Part shown: one piece after another, positions 34,091 to 42,094 of the stretch
Numbering within the stretch: the stretch's first letter is position 1
Layout of the letters: the number at the start of each line of letters is the position of its first letter
Assembly: GCF_015355755.1 (NCBI RefSeq)
Contig: NZ_JACVEE010000003.1
Span: 372,001 to 436,000, forward strand
From: Nocardia sp. XZ_19_385
GTDB taxonomy: Bacteria > Actinomycetota > Actinomycetes > Mycobacteriales > Mycobacteriaceae
Direction of reading: 5' to 3'
Length of the DNA: 64,000 nucleotides
Notes under the pieces: generated by a model
The model's input: only the letters and a program-made list of their open reading frames with translations
The model's database searches: none
Told to the model about the DNA's origin: nothing
Program-made: the position numbers and the translations under genes

Positions 34091-35808
34091 GCACAGCATC
34101 GACAGCAACATCTGGGCGCTGGGACGCCATCGTCGTCGGCAGCGGCATGGGCGGTCTGACCGCCGCGGCCTACCTCGCGGCCAACGGCAAACGCACCCTC
34201 GTCCTGGAAGCCGGGGAAGTGCTCGGTGGCTGCACACATGTGTTCCGCCGCAAGCAGTTCGAGTTCGAGGTCGGCGTGCACTATCTCGGTGACTGCGGAC
34301 CCGAGGGTGCGATACCGGCGATGCTGCGTGGCGTCGGCCTCGACGACCGCGTCGAGTTCCTGCCCATGGACACCGACGGATTCGACACCATCGTCTACCC
34401 CGAGGTGACGGTCAAGGTGCCGCGTGGCTGGGATGCCTACCTGGCCAACCTGATCGAGGCTTTCCCGGATGACGCGGCGGGGCTACGCAAGTTCATCGGG
34501 GTCCTCAGTGCGCTGGGGGCCGCCACCGATCGGATCACCACGCCGGACAGTATCGAGGGTATGGCCAGGATGGTGGCCAAAGCCGGTCCGGCAGCGGCGA
34601 TCTGGGCGATGCAGCCGCTGGGCCGGTTGCTCGATGCCTGCAACCTCGGCAACGGCGCCCGCTCGGTGCTGTCCTCGCAGGCTTCCTATCTCTCACCCCC
34701 GCACCGCGCCGCCACGATGGTGCACGCGGTGTTCCTGCACAACTACATTCGCGACGGCGGCTGGTTCCCAGCCGGCGGCGGCCAGGTTTTCGCCGCGCAC
34801 CTCGCTTCGGTCGTGCGCGCCCACGGCGGTGACTGGCGCACCCACGCCCGGGTACGCCGCATCCTGGTCGAGAGCGGCCGCGTCACCGGCGTGGAACTCG
34901 CTGACGGGGAACGCATTTCAGCGGATATCGTGGTGTCCAACGCCGACATCAAACGCACCTACCTGGACTTGGTCGGCCGCGACAAGCTGCCCTGGTGGGC
35001 CCTCAAACGCGTGGACTCCTACCGAATGTCGCTGCCGCTGTTCAACGTGTATCTGGCACTCGACATCGACTTGCGCGGGCAGATGCCGATCACCAACTAC
35101 TTCAGCTACCCGATCCTGGAGCCCTCGGAGAAGGCCTTCGACCTCGCCGAACGCGCGGGCACGTTGTCCGAGGACCAGATCGGTGAACTCTATGCCCGCA
35201 CACCGGGTTTCGTCTCCGTGCAGTCGGTGAAAGACCCGGCCTGCGATCGCATCGCGCCCGCTGGCTACACCAACCTCGAGGTCATGTCGGCAGCACCTGC
35301 CGACCACCGGTTCTGGGGCATCGAGACCGGTCCCTACGACGGTGGCAGGTACCGCCGCGAAGCCACCTATCTGAAGCGGAAGGAAGAGATCACCGAGGTG
35401 CTCATCGACCGCGCCGCGGCGGTCATCCCCAACCTCCGTGATCACATCATCTGGTCCGAGGCCGGATCCCCCGTCACCCAGGAGCGCTACACCTACTCCA
35501 GCGACGGCGTGGCCTACGGTATCGATCTGTCCTGGCATCAATTCGGCCCGCTACGGCCCAGCCCACGCACCCGGATCAAAGGCCTGTTCCTGGCCGGCGC
35601 CAGCAACTCCTGGGGGCCGGGCGTCGAAGGCGCCATGGCCTCCGGGGTCGGCGCGGCGGGTGCGGTCCTGGGCCGTCACCTAGGCGCGGATATCCGCCGC
35701 GGCAAGGTGTTCGGTGATCCCGCCGCGCTGCCGCACATCCCTGCCGATTGGGATCCGTTGATGGAGGTCGGCGGCCCCGAGCATCAGCGCTTCACTCCCG
35801 CCGGATGA
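34087..35808 (+). CDS. FAD-dependent oxidoreductase of the CrtI / retinol-saturase type
   Basis: 573 aa. Dinucleotide fold at the N-terminus (AIVVGSGMGGLTAAAYLAAN, then VLEAGEVLGG) and the C-terminal FAD-contact block GLFLAGASNSWGPGVEGAMA. These belong to the phytoene-desaturase, carotene-isomerase (CrtISO) and all-trans-retinol 13,14-saturase superfamily. The enzyme should saturate, desaturate or isomerise a polyene or similar lipid. It is translated with the TetR gene. A link to the carotenoid-type genes at the left of the window is suggestive but not shown. Confidence 0.85.
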   Translation: MSTASTATSGRWDAIVVGSGMGGLTAAAYLAANGKRTLVLEAGEVLGGCTHVFRRKQFEFEVGVHYLGDCGPEGAIPAMLRGVGLDDRVEFLPMDTDGFDTIVYPEVTVKVPRGWDAYLANLIEAFPDDAAGLRKFIGVLSALGAATDRITTPDSIEGMARMVAKAGPAAAIWAMQPLGRLLDACNLGNGARSVLSSQASYLSPPHRAATMVHAVFLHNYIRDGGWFPAGGGQVFAAHLASVVRAHGGDWRTHARVRRILVESGRVTGVELADGERISADIVVSNADIKRTYLDLVGRDKLPWWALKRVDSYRMSLPLFNVYLALDIDLRGQMPITNYFSYPILEPSEKAFDLAERAGTLSEDQIGELYARTPGFVSVQSVKDPACDRIAPAGYTNLEVMSAAPADHRFWGIETGPYDGGRYRREATYLKRKEEITEVLIDRAAAVIPNLRDHIIWSEAGSPVTQERYTYSSDGVAYGIDLSWHQFGPLRPSPRTRIKGLFLAGASNSWGPGVEGAMASGVGAAGAVLGRHLGADIRRGKVFGDPAALPHIPADWDPLMEVGGPEHQRFTPAG

Positions 35809-35815
35809 GGACGCG

Positions 35816-36157
35816 ATGAACCGCACCGGTATGCGCCTGCTGGCCCGCGTCAATCGGCGGGCCACCAATCCGCTCTTCCGCGCGCTGGCGGCGCGCGTAC
35901 CGGGCTATGCGAACGTGGTGCACTACGGCCGCCGCACCGGCCGCCGCTTCCGCACCCCGATCGGAACCACCTGGCGCGACGGCGAACTGCTCGTCGCACT
36001 CAACTACGGCACGGGTAGCGACTGGGTCCGAAATGTGCTGGCCGCGGGCGGCTTCGAGCTCGAGCATCGGGGGCGGGTGCTGCGGTTGACCGAACCCCGG
36101 ATCGGCACCCGGGGCGGCCGCGATGTCCTGTCGGCGCGACTCGCCGACCACCTGTAG
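35816..36157 (+). CDS. Deazaflavin (F420)-dependent nitroreductase-family protein
   Basis: 113 aa, short for the family but with its core: VVHYGRRTGRRFRTPI then LLVALNYGTGSDWVRNVLAA. These split-barrel Ddn-like proteins of actinobacteria use F420H2 to reduce quinones or enones. The start is 8 nt after the flavoprotein stop, so it is the third gene of the TetR operon. Confidence 0.85.
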   Translation: MNRTGMRLLARVNRRATNPLFRALAARVPGYANVVHYGRRTGRRFRTPIGTTWRDGELLVALNYGTGSDWVRNVLAAGGFELEHRGRVLRLTEPRIGTRGGRDVLSARLADHL

Positions 36158-36174
36158 GTACGTCGGGGGTTCCG

Positions 36175-36543
36175 TCAAGCGCGGTCGTGGAGGGTGACGT
36201 GGTAGCCGTCGGGGTCGGCGAAGGTGAATGTCCGGCCGAAGGGGCCGTCGATCGGTGCGGACACGATGGTGTGACTGTCGGCGGCGAGAGCATCGTGAAT
36301 GGCCTGGACGTCGGTGGCGTGGAGCCAGATCGCGGCACCGATGCCGGGCTGAGCAACGGATGCGAGATCCGTGCCGGGAACGACGTCGCGGAGTGCGAAC
36401 GCGATCGGCTTCGTCTCGAAGACGACGGCGTGCGGCGGCCCGGCCGGTGAGCGGACGAGGCCGAGGTACTGCTCGTAGAACGCCTGTGAAGCGTTGAGGT
36501 CGCGCGCTTGGAGCGAGATGAAGTCGGGGCCGGTGACGGGCAT
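36175..36543 (-). CDS. VOC-superfamily protein (glyoxalase/bleomycin-resistance fold)
   Basis: 122 aa, two beta-alpha-beta-beta-beta units (FISLQARDLNASQAFYEQYL and FGRTFTFADPDGYHVTLHDR). Metal-ligand candidates are few, so it may be an enzyme or a binding/resistance protein. An A/G-rich tract upstream supports the start. Two palindromic operators precede it, so it is probably under tight local repression by a regulator encoded elsewhere. Confidence 0.88.
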   Translation of the reverse strand: MPVTGPDFISLQARDLNASQAFYEQYLGLVRSPAGPPHAVVFETKPIAFALRDVVPGTDLASVAQPGIGAAIWLHATDVQAIHDALAADSHTIVSAPIDGPFGRTFTFADPDGYHVTLHDRA

Positions 36544-36562
36544 GATGACTCTCCTTCTTTCG

Positions 36563-36578
36563 TGTCAGCATACTGACA
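36563..36578. promoter_or_regulatory. Operator-like palindrome 1, TGTCAG-CATA-CTGACA
   Basis: A 16-bp inverted repeat with 6-bp perfect arms, 20 bp upstream of the VOC gene start. An identical pair of arms recurs 28 bp further upstream. Confidence 0.65.
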
Positions 36579-36590
36579 TAGGGCAAACTA

Positions 36591-36606
36591 TGTCAGGACG
36601 CTGACA
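36591..36606. promoter_or_regulatory. Operator-like palindrome 2, TGTCAG-GACG-CTGACA
   Basis: Same arms as the first box (TGTCAG/CTGACA), extended by one more matching base on each side. Centre-to-centre distance is 28 bp, close to three helical turns, so two dimers could bind side by side upstream of the VOC gene. Confidence 0.65.
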
Positions 36607-36775
36607 TGAGTCAAGTCGGCGTCGCTCGGGATGCTGGCCACGAACCCGAAAGCTCGTGGCGCGCAATATATCTACTATGCCACAGCATTGCGGATAGCGA
36701 CGGCTGCTGCTAGGCTCGCGCTATCGAACGAACAGCCTCGTATGGAGTTTTCTATTGCGATACGCGACATAAAGC

Positions 36776-36798
36776 ACGGCCGAATTCGGGCCGTTTAG
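36776..36798 (+). terminator. Weak terminator-like hairpin
   Basis: ACGGCC pairs with GGCCGT around a 7-nt loop, followed by TTTAGTTT. It is not directly downstream of any plus-strand gene, so its role is uncertain. Confidence 0.25.
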
Positions 36799-36928
36799 TT
36801 TGGCGGTATCGGGACGCTCGATTGATTTGGGTTCGCTCGCGCCTCGTGGCATTGGTAGCCGAACCTGAACCTTTTTCGACGGATGCTTTAGTCCCTCGCG
36901 TTTGTGCGGCCCGCCCTTAAAAGAGGTG

Positions 36929-36944
36929 GCCTATATCTATAGGC
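36929..36944 (-). terminator. Hairpin downstream of the NDH-2-like gene
   Basis: GCCTATA-TC-TATAGGC, a perfect 7-bp stem seven bases after the stop of the leftward flavoprotein gene. On the minus strand it is followed by CACCTCTTTTAAG. The stem is AT-rich and weak, but the place fits a terminator. Confidence 0.35.
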
Positions 36945-36950
36945 GCGCAT

Positions 36951-38141
36951 TCACTGGTTGGCGACGGCATCGGCTGTGAGCGCCGGCTTGCGGTGGCCAC
37001 TGGATCCCTTGCCGGTGGACAGCGCGCCGGGCTTGCGGGCTTCCTTGCGGATCCCGGCAATCGTTGCCCTGCATGCCGTTTCCTTCAGCAGCGCGGCCAC
37101 CCGGCCGCCCAGGTGGAAATTGCGGGCGGTGTCGTCGCGCCGGCTGGGCTGCACGGCGCCGGAACGACGGCCCAGGCTGATGCCGGTTCCGGCGAATCCC
37201 ACGTTCACCTCGCCGGGCCGCTTGCCGGCGAGGTGCGCCAGCACGGTGTCGGCGGCTTGGGCGCCGAGCGGGATCGCGGCCTGGCAGCTCATCCGCAGCG
37301 GCTGACCCGAGGGCGCGGCGGCATCCCCGGCCGCGATTACGCGATCACTGTCGCGGCTGGTCAGGGTCTCATCGGTGTAGAGCCGGCCGAGCCCGTCGGT
37401 GCGCAGCCCACTGTTCGCGGCCAGCTCGGGTACGCCGAAACCGGCCGTCCAAATCGTGACCGAGCCGGCCAGCACCGTGCCATCGTTCAGCACGACCGCA
37501 TCCGCGCGCACTTCGGCCACCCGCGCGGTCTCGAGCACCTCCACCCCGTGCCTGGTCAGCCACTTGCGGATCGACCGCCGGGCCGGTTCCAGCACCGTCG
37601 GAGCCAGTCGGCCGCCGCCGACAAGCGTCACGGCGCGACCTTGTTCCGCCAGCTCCGAGGCGGTTTCGATCCCGGTCGGACCGCCGCCGACCACGGTGAT
37701 CCGCGCATCCACCGGCACCGCGTCGAGGGCGGCGCGCAGCCGCTCAGCCTGCTCCCATTCGCCGATCGGATAGGCGAATTCGGCCGCGCCGGGCACCGAC
37801 ACGGGTGTCGCGGCGGTGCTGCCCACCGCGTAAATGACGTAGTCGTAGTCGAGCCTGCCCCCGGACGCCAGTTCCACCGTCCGGGAGTCGATGTCGATGC
37901 GAGCCGCACTGTCGACCACCAGCCGCACTCCCGCGCCGAGCATCGTGTCGAATCCCACGGCCGCGTCACGCGTACCGGCGACGAACTGGTGCAACCGAAT
38001 CCGCTCGACGAACCGCGGCCGCGGATTGACCAGCGTGACCTCCACGTCCTCGCGCCCGCGCAGCCGATTGGCCGCCATGGTGCCGGCGTAACCGCCGCCG
38101 ATGACGACAACCTTGGTACTGGTATTGCTGTGCTCAGTCAT
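36951..38141 (-). CDS. NAD(P)/FAD-dependent oxidoreductase (type II NADH dehydrogenase-like)
   Basis: 396 aa from ATG 38141 (MTEHSNTSTKVVVIGGGYAG). Two Rossmann dinucleotide folds: VVVIGGGYAGTMAANRLRGR for FAD and ITVVGGGPTGIETASELAEQ for NAD(P)H. IAAGDAAAP is the C-terminal FAD contact. It belongs to the NDH-2/AIF-like group that passes electrons from NADH to quinone. The C-terminus is basic but lacks a clear membrane helix. Monocistronic, with its own promoter region not evident. Confidence 0.88.
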   Translation of the reverse strand: MTEHSNTSTKVVVIGGGYAGTMAANRLRGREDVEVTLVNPRPRFVERIRLHQFVAGTRDAAVGFDTMLGAGVRLVVDSAARIDIDSRTVELASGGRLDYDYVIYAVGSTAATPVSVPGAAEFAYPIGEWEQAERLRAALDAVPVDARITVVGGGPTGIETASELAEQGRAVTLVGGGRLAPTVLEPARRSIRKWLTRHGVEVLETARVAEVRADAVVLNDGTVLAGSVTIWTAGFGVPELAANSGLRTDGLGRLYTDETLTSRDSDRVIAAGDAAAPSGQPLRMSCQAAIPLGAQAADTVLAHLAGKRPGEVNVGFAGTGISLGRRSGAVQPSRRDDTARNFHLGGRVAALLKETACRATIAGIRKEARKPGALSTGKGSSGHRKPALTADAVANQ

Positions 38142-38208
38142 ACCCCCGAGACACCGCAGCCCCAGTGGACGTGACAAGACGTGATGCGCGTCACCGGACC
38201 GCCGCCGC

Positions 38209-39384
38209 TCACGTAGTCGGCGGCAGCGACCCTTCGACGACGTTCGCAACCCGAATCAGCTCGTCGCACAGTTCGTTCCGGGAACGATCCCCGCTCAACG
38301 ACGCCTCGAACGTGAGCGTTCTACCGCCCGCGTCTGGCAGGTTCGCTGTCACCGGTAGTTCGAAGGCCAGGACACAGACGAGGTCGGAGTCGTCCCAGTG
38401 CACCTGGACGGCATGGCGGTCGCCGATCGTCACAGGTTTGGGCCGAACGTAGGTGGAGCCCCGGTAGACCGACCATTCGAACGGAGCTTCGCTGGAGAAG
38501 ACCCGGAGCCGGAACCATTCGCCCCGCCACATGCACATCCTGCTGCTACCCGACTTGTCGCCCGTAAATCGGGACTCCACATCCAGCCCGGCCGCGGTCA
38601 GGCTCTCCTGCGAGATCTCGCACGGATCCCACACCGCTGCCGCGGCGGCCTTCGTGGTCGTGGGTTCGCTGGCCCTGCGGGTCAGGGATGGCCGGGTGAG
38701 CACCGCGGTCGGTAGTGCCGAGGGAGCATGCCGGGCAACAGCTTTGGCGATCGACTCGGCGCCGGCCTGCAGATCCGCGCGCAACTCCGGCGAGTCGACC
38801 ACCGGGAAGGTCTCCGGAACGCCGGACCAGTCCTTGCCTGTCGTCTTGACGTGCACGCTCAGATTGCCGACCCGGAATTCCACATTGACCTGCGGCGGCT
38901 CGCCGTCGGCCGCCTTGACCCAGGTGATCGCGTCCTCGCCCGTACCTGGCAGTCGCTTCGGCTGGGCATTGCCACTGTTGGACGAGCCGCGCTCCAGCAG
39001 GCTGCTGGTGGTCTGCTCGGCCTGGATGGGATACAAGGACAGGTAGTAGGAGACCGAGACGTTCCGCCACATCGGCGCCCGGACCGGCTGCACGGGTTCA
39101 CGCAGGACAGACCCACCGAACTTCATCGCACAGTTCAGATGCTGGCTGGTGTCCTCGATACCGCGGTCCCCGTTCTGGAACTCGGCCACCCGGCTATACG
39201 CCTCGCCCGCAAACACTTTGATCGCCTGCTCAGCCGGTTTCAACGCGGCCGTGCAGTCGGCGGGCAGTTGCGAGAACCCGGCTTCGTACTGCGGCAGCGT
39301 GCCGCGCCCACAGCCGGCCAGCCCCACCGAAACCAGGAGCACTGCCGACGCCGCGGCCAGGCGGCGACCCTCACGGAAACTCAC
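38209..39384 (-). CDS. DUF3558-like lipoprotein
   Basis: 391 aa from GTG 39384, with GGAGG 9 nt upstream; a GTG ten codons earlier lacks a site. Signal peptide RRLAAASAVLLVSVGLAGCG with lipobox VGLAGC. The C-terminal half (about 240-391) contains DPCEISQESLTAAGLD, like the actinobacterial DUF3558 domain found in envelope lipoproteins. The middle part is unrecognised. Likely anchored outside the membrane; function unknown. Confidence 0.8.
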   Translation of the reverse strand: MSFREGRRLAAASAVLLVSVGLAGCGRGTLPQYEAGFSQLPADCTAALKPAEQAIKVFAGEAYSRVAEFQNGDRGIEDTSQHLNCAMKFGGSVLREPVQPVRAPMWRNVSVSYYLSLYPIQAEQTTSSLLERGSSNSGNAQPKRLPGTGEDAITWVKAADGEPPQVNVEFRVGNLSVHVKTTGKDWSGVPETFPVVDSPELRADLQAGAESIAKAVARHAPSALPTAVLTRPSLTRRASEPTTTKAAAAAVWDPCEISQESLTAAGLDVESRFTGDKSGSSRMCMWRGEWFRLRVFSSEAPFEWSVYRGSTYVRPKPVTIGDRHAVQVHWDDSDLVCVLAFELPVTANLPDAGGRTLTFEASLSGDRSRNELCDELIRVANVVEGSLPPTT

Positions 39385-39535
39385 GAACGAACCCCTCCCA
39401 GTAAGCCGCCCCACGCGCGACGCGATGTCAAATGTAGGGCACGGCAGGGCTTCTCGCGAATCAGCCGTCTGCGCAACCAGTTCCGATGCCTGGATGTCAA
39501 GGGTGAGTCCCGGTTCGTCGCTTCGAAAGGCGATT

Positions 39536-39549
39536 TATAACGCGTTCTA
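39536..39549. promoter_or_regulatory. KstR-like operator upstream of the WS/DGAT gene
   Basis: TATAACGCGTTCTA fits the TNNAACNNGTTNNA consensus of the mycobacterial cholesterol regulator KstR (from memory). It is a near-palindrome centred on CGCG, 13 nt before the start codon, in an AT-rich promoter-like stretch. Confidence 0.45.
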
Positions 39550-39562
39550 TTAGCCTTTATTT

Positions 39563-40960
39563 ATGGAAAGACTGTCTGGTTACGACTCCACCTTCCTTTT
39601 TTTCGAAACCCCCACTCAGCATCAGCACTTCGTCGGGCTCACGATTTTGAACCCGGACACCGAGGGTGCCAACTACACCTTTGAATCCTTCAAAGCGGAG
39701 TTGCAGCGGCGGCTGCCACTTGTGCCACAGTTTCGTAAGCGGGTCTACCCAGTGCCGTTCAATCTCGGGCGGCCGGTGTGGGCGGATGACCCGAACTTCG
39801 AGATCGACAACCACATTCGGCGGATCCAAGCGCCGGCGCCGGGCGGGCGGCGGGAGCTCGCCGAACTCGCCGCCGCGGCCGCCGGTACGCCGATGCGCCG
39901 GGATCGGCCACTGTGGGAATGGCTGCTGGTCGAGGGGCTGGAGGATGGGCGGGTCGCGCTCATCCAGAAGTATCAGCATTCGATGATGGACGGGTTCACC
40001 GGCTCGCAGATCAGATTCCACATGTGCGAGCTCGAGCCTGGGGCGCACAAGGAGGTGCCGGCCGACACCTGGAAACCCGAGCCGACACCCACCGGACGGC
40101 AACTGCTCCTCGGGTCGTTGCGCAGCATCCCGGCCAAGCTCCGGTTCTTCGCCCTCCTGATCGCGACCGTGCGCATCCTCGCCGCCGGTTCGGTGCGGCG
40201 GCTCCGCACTCCGAAGGCCGAACGGATTTCGATGAAGGCGCCGCGGGCGCCGTGGAACCGCGCGATCTCGGCCGAGCGGGCCGTCTCGTTCGTCAAGACC
40301 GATCTCGCAGAGGTGAAAGAGATCAAGAACGCGTTCGGCGTCAAGGTCAATGACGTCGTGCTGGCGGTCGCCGGCGGCGCCCTGCGCAGGTATCTGGAGA
40401 AGCACGACGCGCTGCCCGATCTTTCCCTGGTCGCGGTGGTGCCGATCAACGGACACGAGGTCAGTCAGCTCGAGGAGGTCATCAACCAGAACGGGGTCAT
40501 GCGGTCCACGCTCGGCACCGACATCGCCGATCCGGTCCAGCGTCTGCACCGCGTCGCCGAGAGCACCCGCCGTGCCAAGTCGGCCTATGTCGGCATCGAT
40601 TTCCTGCTGACCTGGGCCGAGTACTTCCCGGCGAACTTCCTCAATCTGGTGACCCGCCTCGTCTCTTCGCTGCGGGTGGCCGATCACATCCCGATGTCGG
40701 GTCCGCAGAACCTGACGGTCTCCAATGTCCCCGGCTGGTTCGCGCCGCTGTACACCTTCGGTCTCCGCATCGAGGCCAGCTATCCGTTCGCGCAGGTCAT
40801 GCACGGCAACGGACTGCTCGCGGCGGTGCTGTCCAACAACGGTGACATGGACTGGGGTTTCATCGCCTGCAAGGAGCTGATGCCCGACATCGAGGAGCTC
40901 GCCGAATCCGTCCCGCTCGAGGTCGCCGAATTGCTGTCCGCCGCCCGTGCTCTCGCATAG
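39563..40960 (+). CDS. Wax ester synthase / diacylglycerol acyltransferase (WS/DGAT)
   Basis: 465 aa, standard length. It transfers acyl-CoA to diacylglycerol or fatty alcohol for storage lipid. The active-site motif HHxxxDG reads QHSMMDG (138-144): the second, catalytic His139 and D143-G144 are kept, while the first His is Gln. Other family blocks: RRDRPLWEWLLVEGLEDGRV, VNDVVLAVAGGALRRYL and GPQNLTVSNVPGW. Monocistronic, with a KstR-like site before it. Confidence 0.92.
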   Translation: MERLSGYDSTFLFFETPTQHQHFVGLTILNPDTEGANYTFESFKAELQRRLPLVPQFRKRVYPVPFNLGRPVWADDPNFEIDNHIRRIQAPAPGGRRELAELAAAAAGTPMRRDRPLWEWLLVEGLEDGRVALIQKYQHSMMDGFTGSQIRFHMCELEPGAHKEVPADTWKPEPTPTGRQLLLGSLRSIPAKLRFFALLIATVRILAAGSVRRLRTPKAERISMKAPRAPWNRAISAERAVSFVKTDLAEVKEIKNAFGVKVNDVVLAVAGGALRRYLEKHDALPDLSLVAVVPINGHEVSQLEEVINQNGVMRSTLGTDIADPVQRLHRVAESTRRAKSAYVGIDFLLTWAEYFPANFLNLVTRLVSSLRVADHIPMSGPQNLTVSNVPGWFAPLYTFGLRIEASYPFAQVMHGNGLLAAVLSNNGDMDWGFIACKELMPDIEELAESVPLEVAELLSAARALA

Positions 40961-41024
40961 CCCCCTCGAATCAGGGGCCGACTATTGCCTTTCGGCCCGA
41001 CTCAGACGGTCGTACAGTGCTGAT

Positions 41025-41495
41025 ATGCCCGATCAAGCGAACGAAGACCACCTGCTCTCGCTCGCCGCACAGCTATGTTTCGCCCTCTACTCCACGTCGC
41101 GTTCGATGACCGCGGCCTACCGGCCGCACCTCGACGCGATGACGGTCACCTATCCGCAATACCTGGCGCTGCTCGCGTTGTGGGAGCGGCCGGGCGTGAC
41201 GATGAAGGAGCTGGGCGAGCAACTGCGCCTGGACTACGGCACCATCTCGCCGTTGATCCAGCGCCTGACCGATCATGGCCTGGTGGAGAGCGTGCGCAAC
41301 CCGAACGACCGGCGGGCCGTCCAATTGCGCGCGACCCCAGCGGGTCTCGCACTGCAGCAGCGCGCGAAAGAAATGATCGACAATGTGCTCGCCGATATCG
41401 CGTGGCCCGTGGACGAGCTCGTGCAGCTCCGAGACCAGGTCATAGCCCTGGGCGAGCGTCTGGACGCGGTCGTCGCGCAGCGTTCGGAGCGGTGA
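41025..41495 (+). CDS. MarR/OhrR-type organic-peroxide-sensing regulator
   Basis: 156 aa from ATG 41025. The N-terminus carries LSLAAQLCFALYSTSR, where Cys18 matches the peroxide-sensing cysteine of OhrR, and the following TVTYPQYLALLALWE is also OhrR-like. The winged helix is MKELGEQLRLDYGTISPLIQ then SVRNPNDRRAVQLRAT. No ohr peroxidase gene adjoins it in this window, so its target lies elsewhere or it has been recruited to another role. Confidence 0.87.
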   Translation: MPDQANEDHLLSLAAQLCFALYSTSRSMTAAYRPHLDAMTVTYPQYLALLALWERPGVTMKELGEQLRLDYGTISPLIQRLTDHGLVESVRNPNDRRAVQLRATPAGLALQQRAKEMIDNVLADIAWPVDELVQLRDQVIALGERLDAVVAQRSER

Positions 41496-41622
41496 CTTCC
41501 GGCATGCGTGGGCAGATTCACCGATTTCTGTGAGTTAGCCGACGCTTCCGGTGGTACTCCCCGGGTGTGGCAGTGCTAGCTACAGAGATGCCCGGCGACG
41601 ACGTGAAGGGAGGGTTCCTCGG

Positions 41623-42090
41623 ATGACAGCGAGGCATGTCCCCGTGCCAGAGCCGTTGCCATCCAAGGACCAGTTGCTGGCTGCCCTGCGCGGCCACTAT
41701 CTGCTCGGCCCGCTGTGCACTCAGGCCTACGGATTGGCCGAGTTGCATCGGCAGCGCCGCGACCATCCCGACCGATCAGAGGAGATCGATACGTGTCGTA
41801 CCGAACTGATCGAACAGATCGATGACTGGGCGGAAGTGGCGCTGCCCGATCCACACCCGGGGGCCCGCACCACCCCCGATCGCCTGGGCTCGGTGATCGA
41901 TCGGATGGCCGATGCCTCGGAGTATGCCTTCCGTTTGCTGATGACCATCGACCCAGGCAGTCACGAGATGCACGCGGCGTGGACCCGGCTCGCCGAACTC
42001 GAAATCGCGTACGGCGAGCTGTCGGCGGGACTGCTGTCCGGGCATCGTCGCCTGCCGCGCGGGCAGGCGCACGCCGCGAGCACACGCTGA
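41623..42090 (+). CDS. DUF4254-like small protein
   Basis: 155 aa from ATG 41623, preceded by a GGGAGGG site. Mostly alpha-helical and acidic; ELHRQRRDHPDRSEEIDTCR then IEQIDDWAEVALPDPHPGAR and GSVIDRMADASEYAFRLL resemble DUF4254 proteins common in Nocardia. No catalytic motif is visible. Function unknown. It converges on the large flavoprotein gene with only 4 nt between stops. Confidence 0.65.
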   Translation: MTARHVPVPEPLPSKDQLLAALRGHYLLGPLCTQAYGLAELHRQRRDHPDRSEEIDTCRTELIEQIDDWAEVALPDPHPGARTTPDRLGSVIDRMADASEYAFRLLMTIDPGSHEMHAAWTRLAELEIAYGELSAGLLSGHRRLPRGQAHAASTR

Positions 42091-42094
42091 CCGA

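Larger units (their letters stand above)
36607..36950. other. Gene-free, lower-GC stretch
   Basis: No convincing coding frame on either strand. G+C is about 54% by hand count over 36661-36960, against roughly 68-70% in flanking genes. It holds two small hairpins (separate entries) and short AT-rich patches. It may be a remnant of acquired DNA or a long regulatory leader. Confidence 0.5.

Noticed and set aside
40960..40980. Short hairpin after the WS/DGAT gene as terminator
   Set aside because: Only a 5-bp stem with no T-run; too weak to call.
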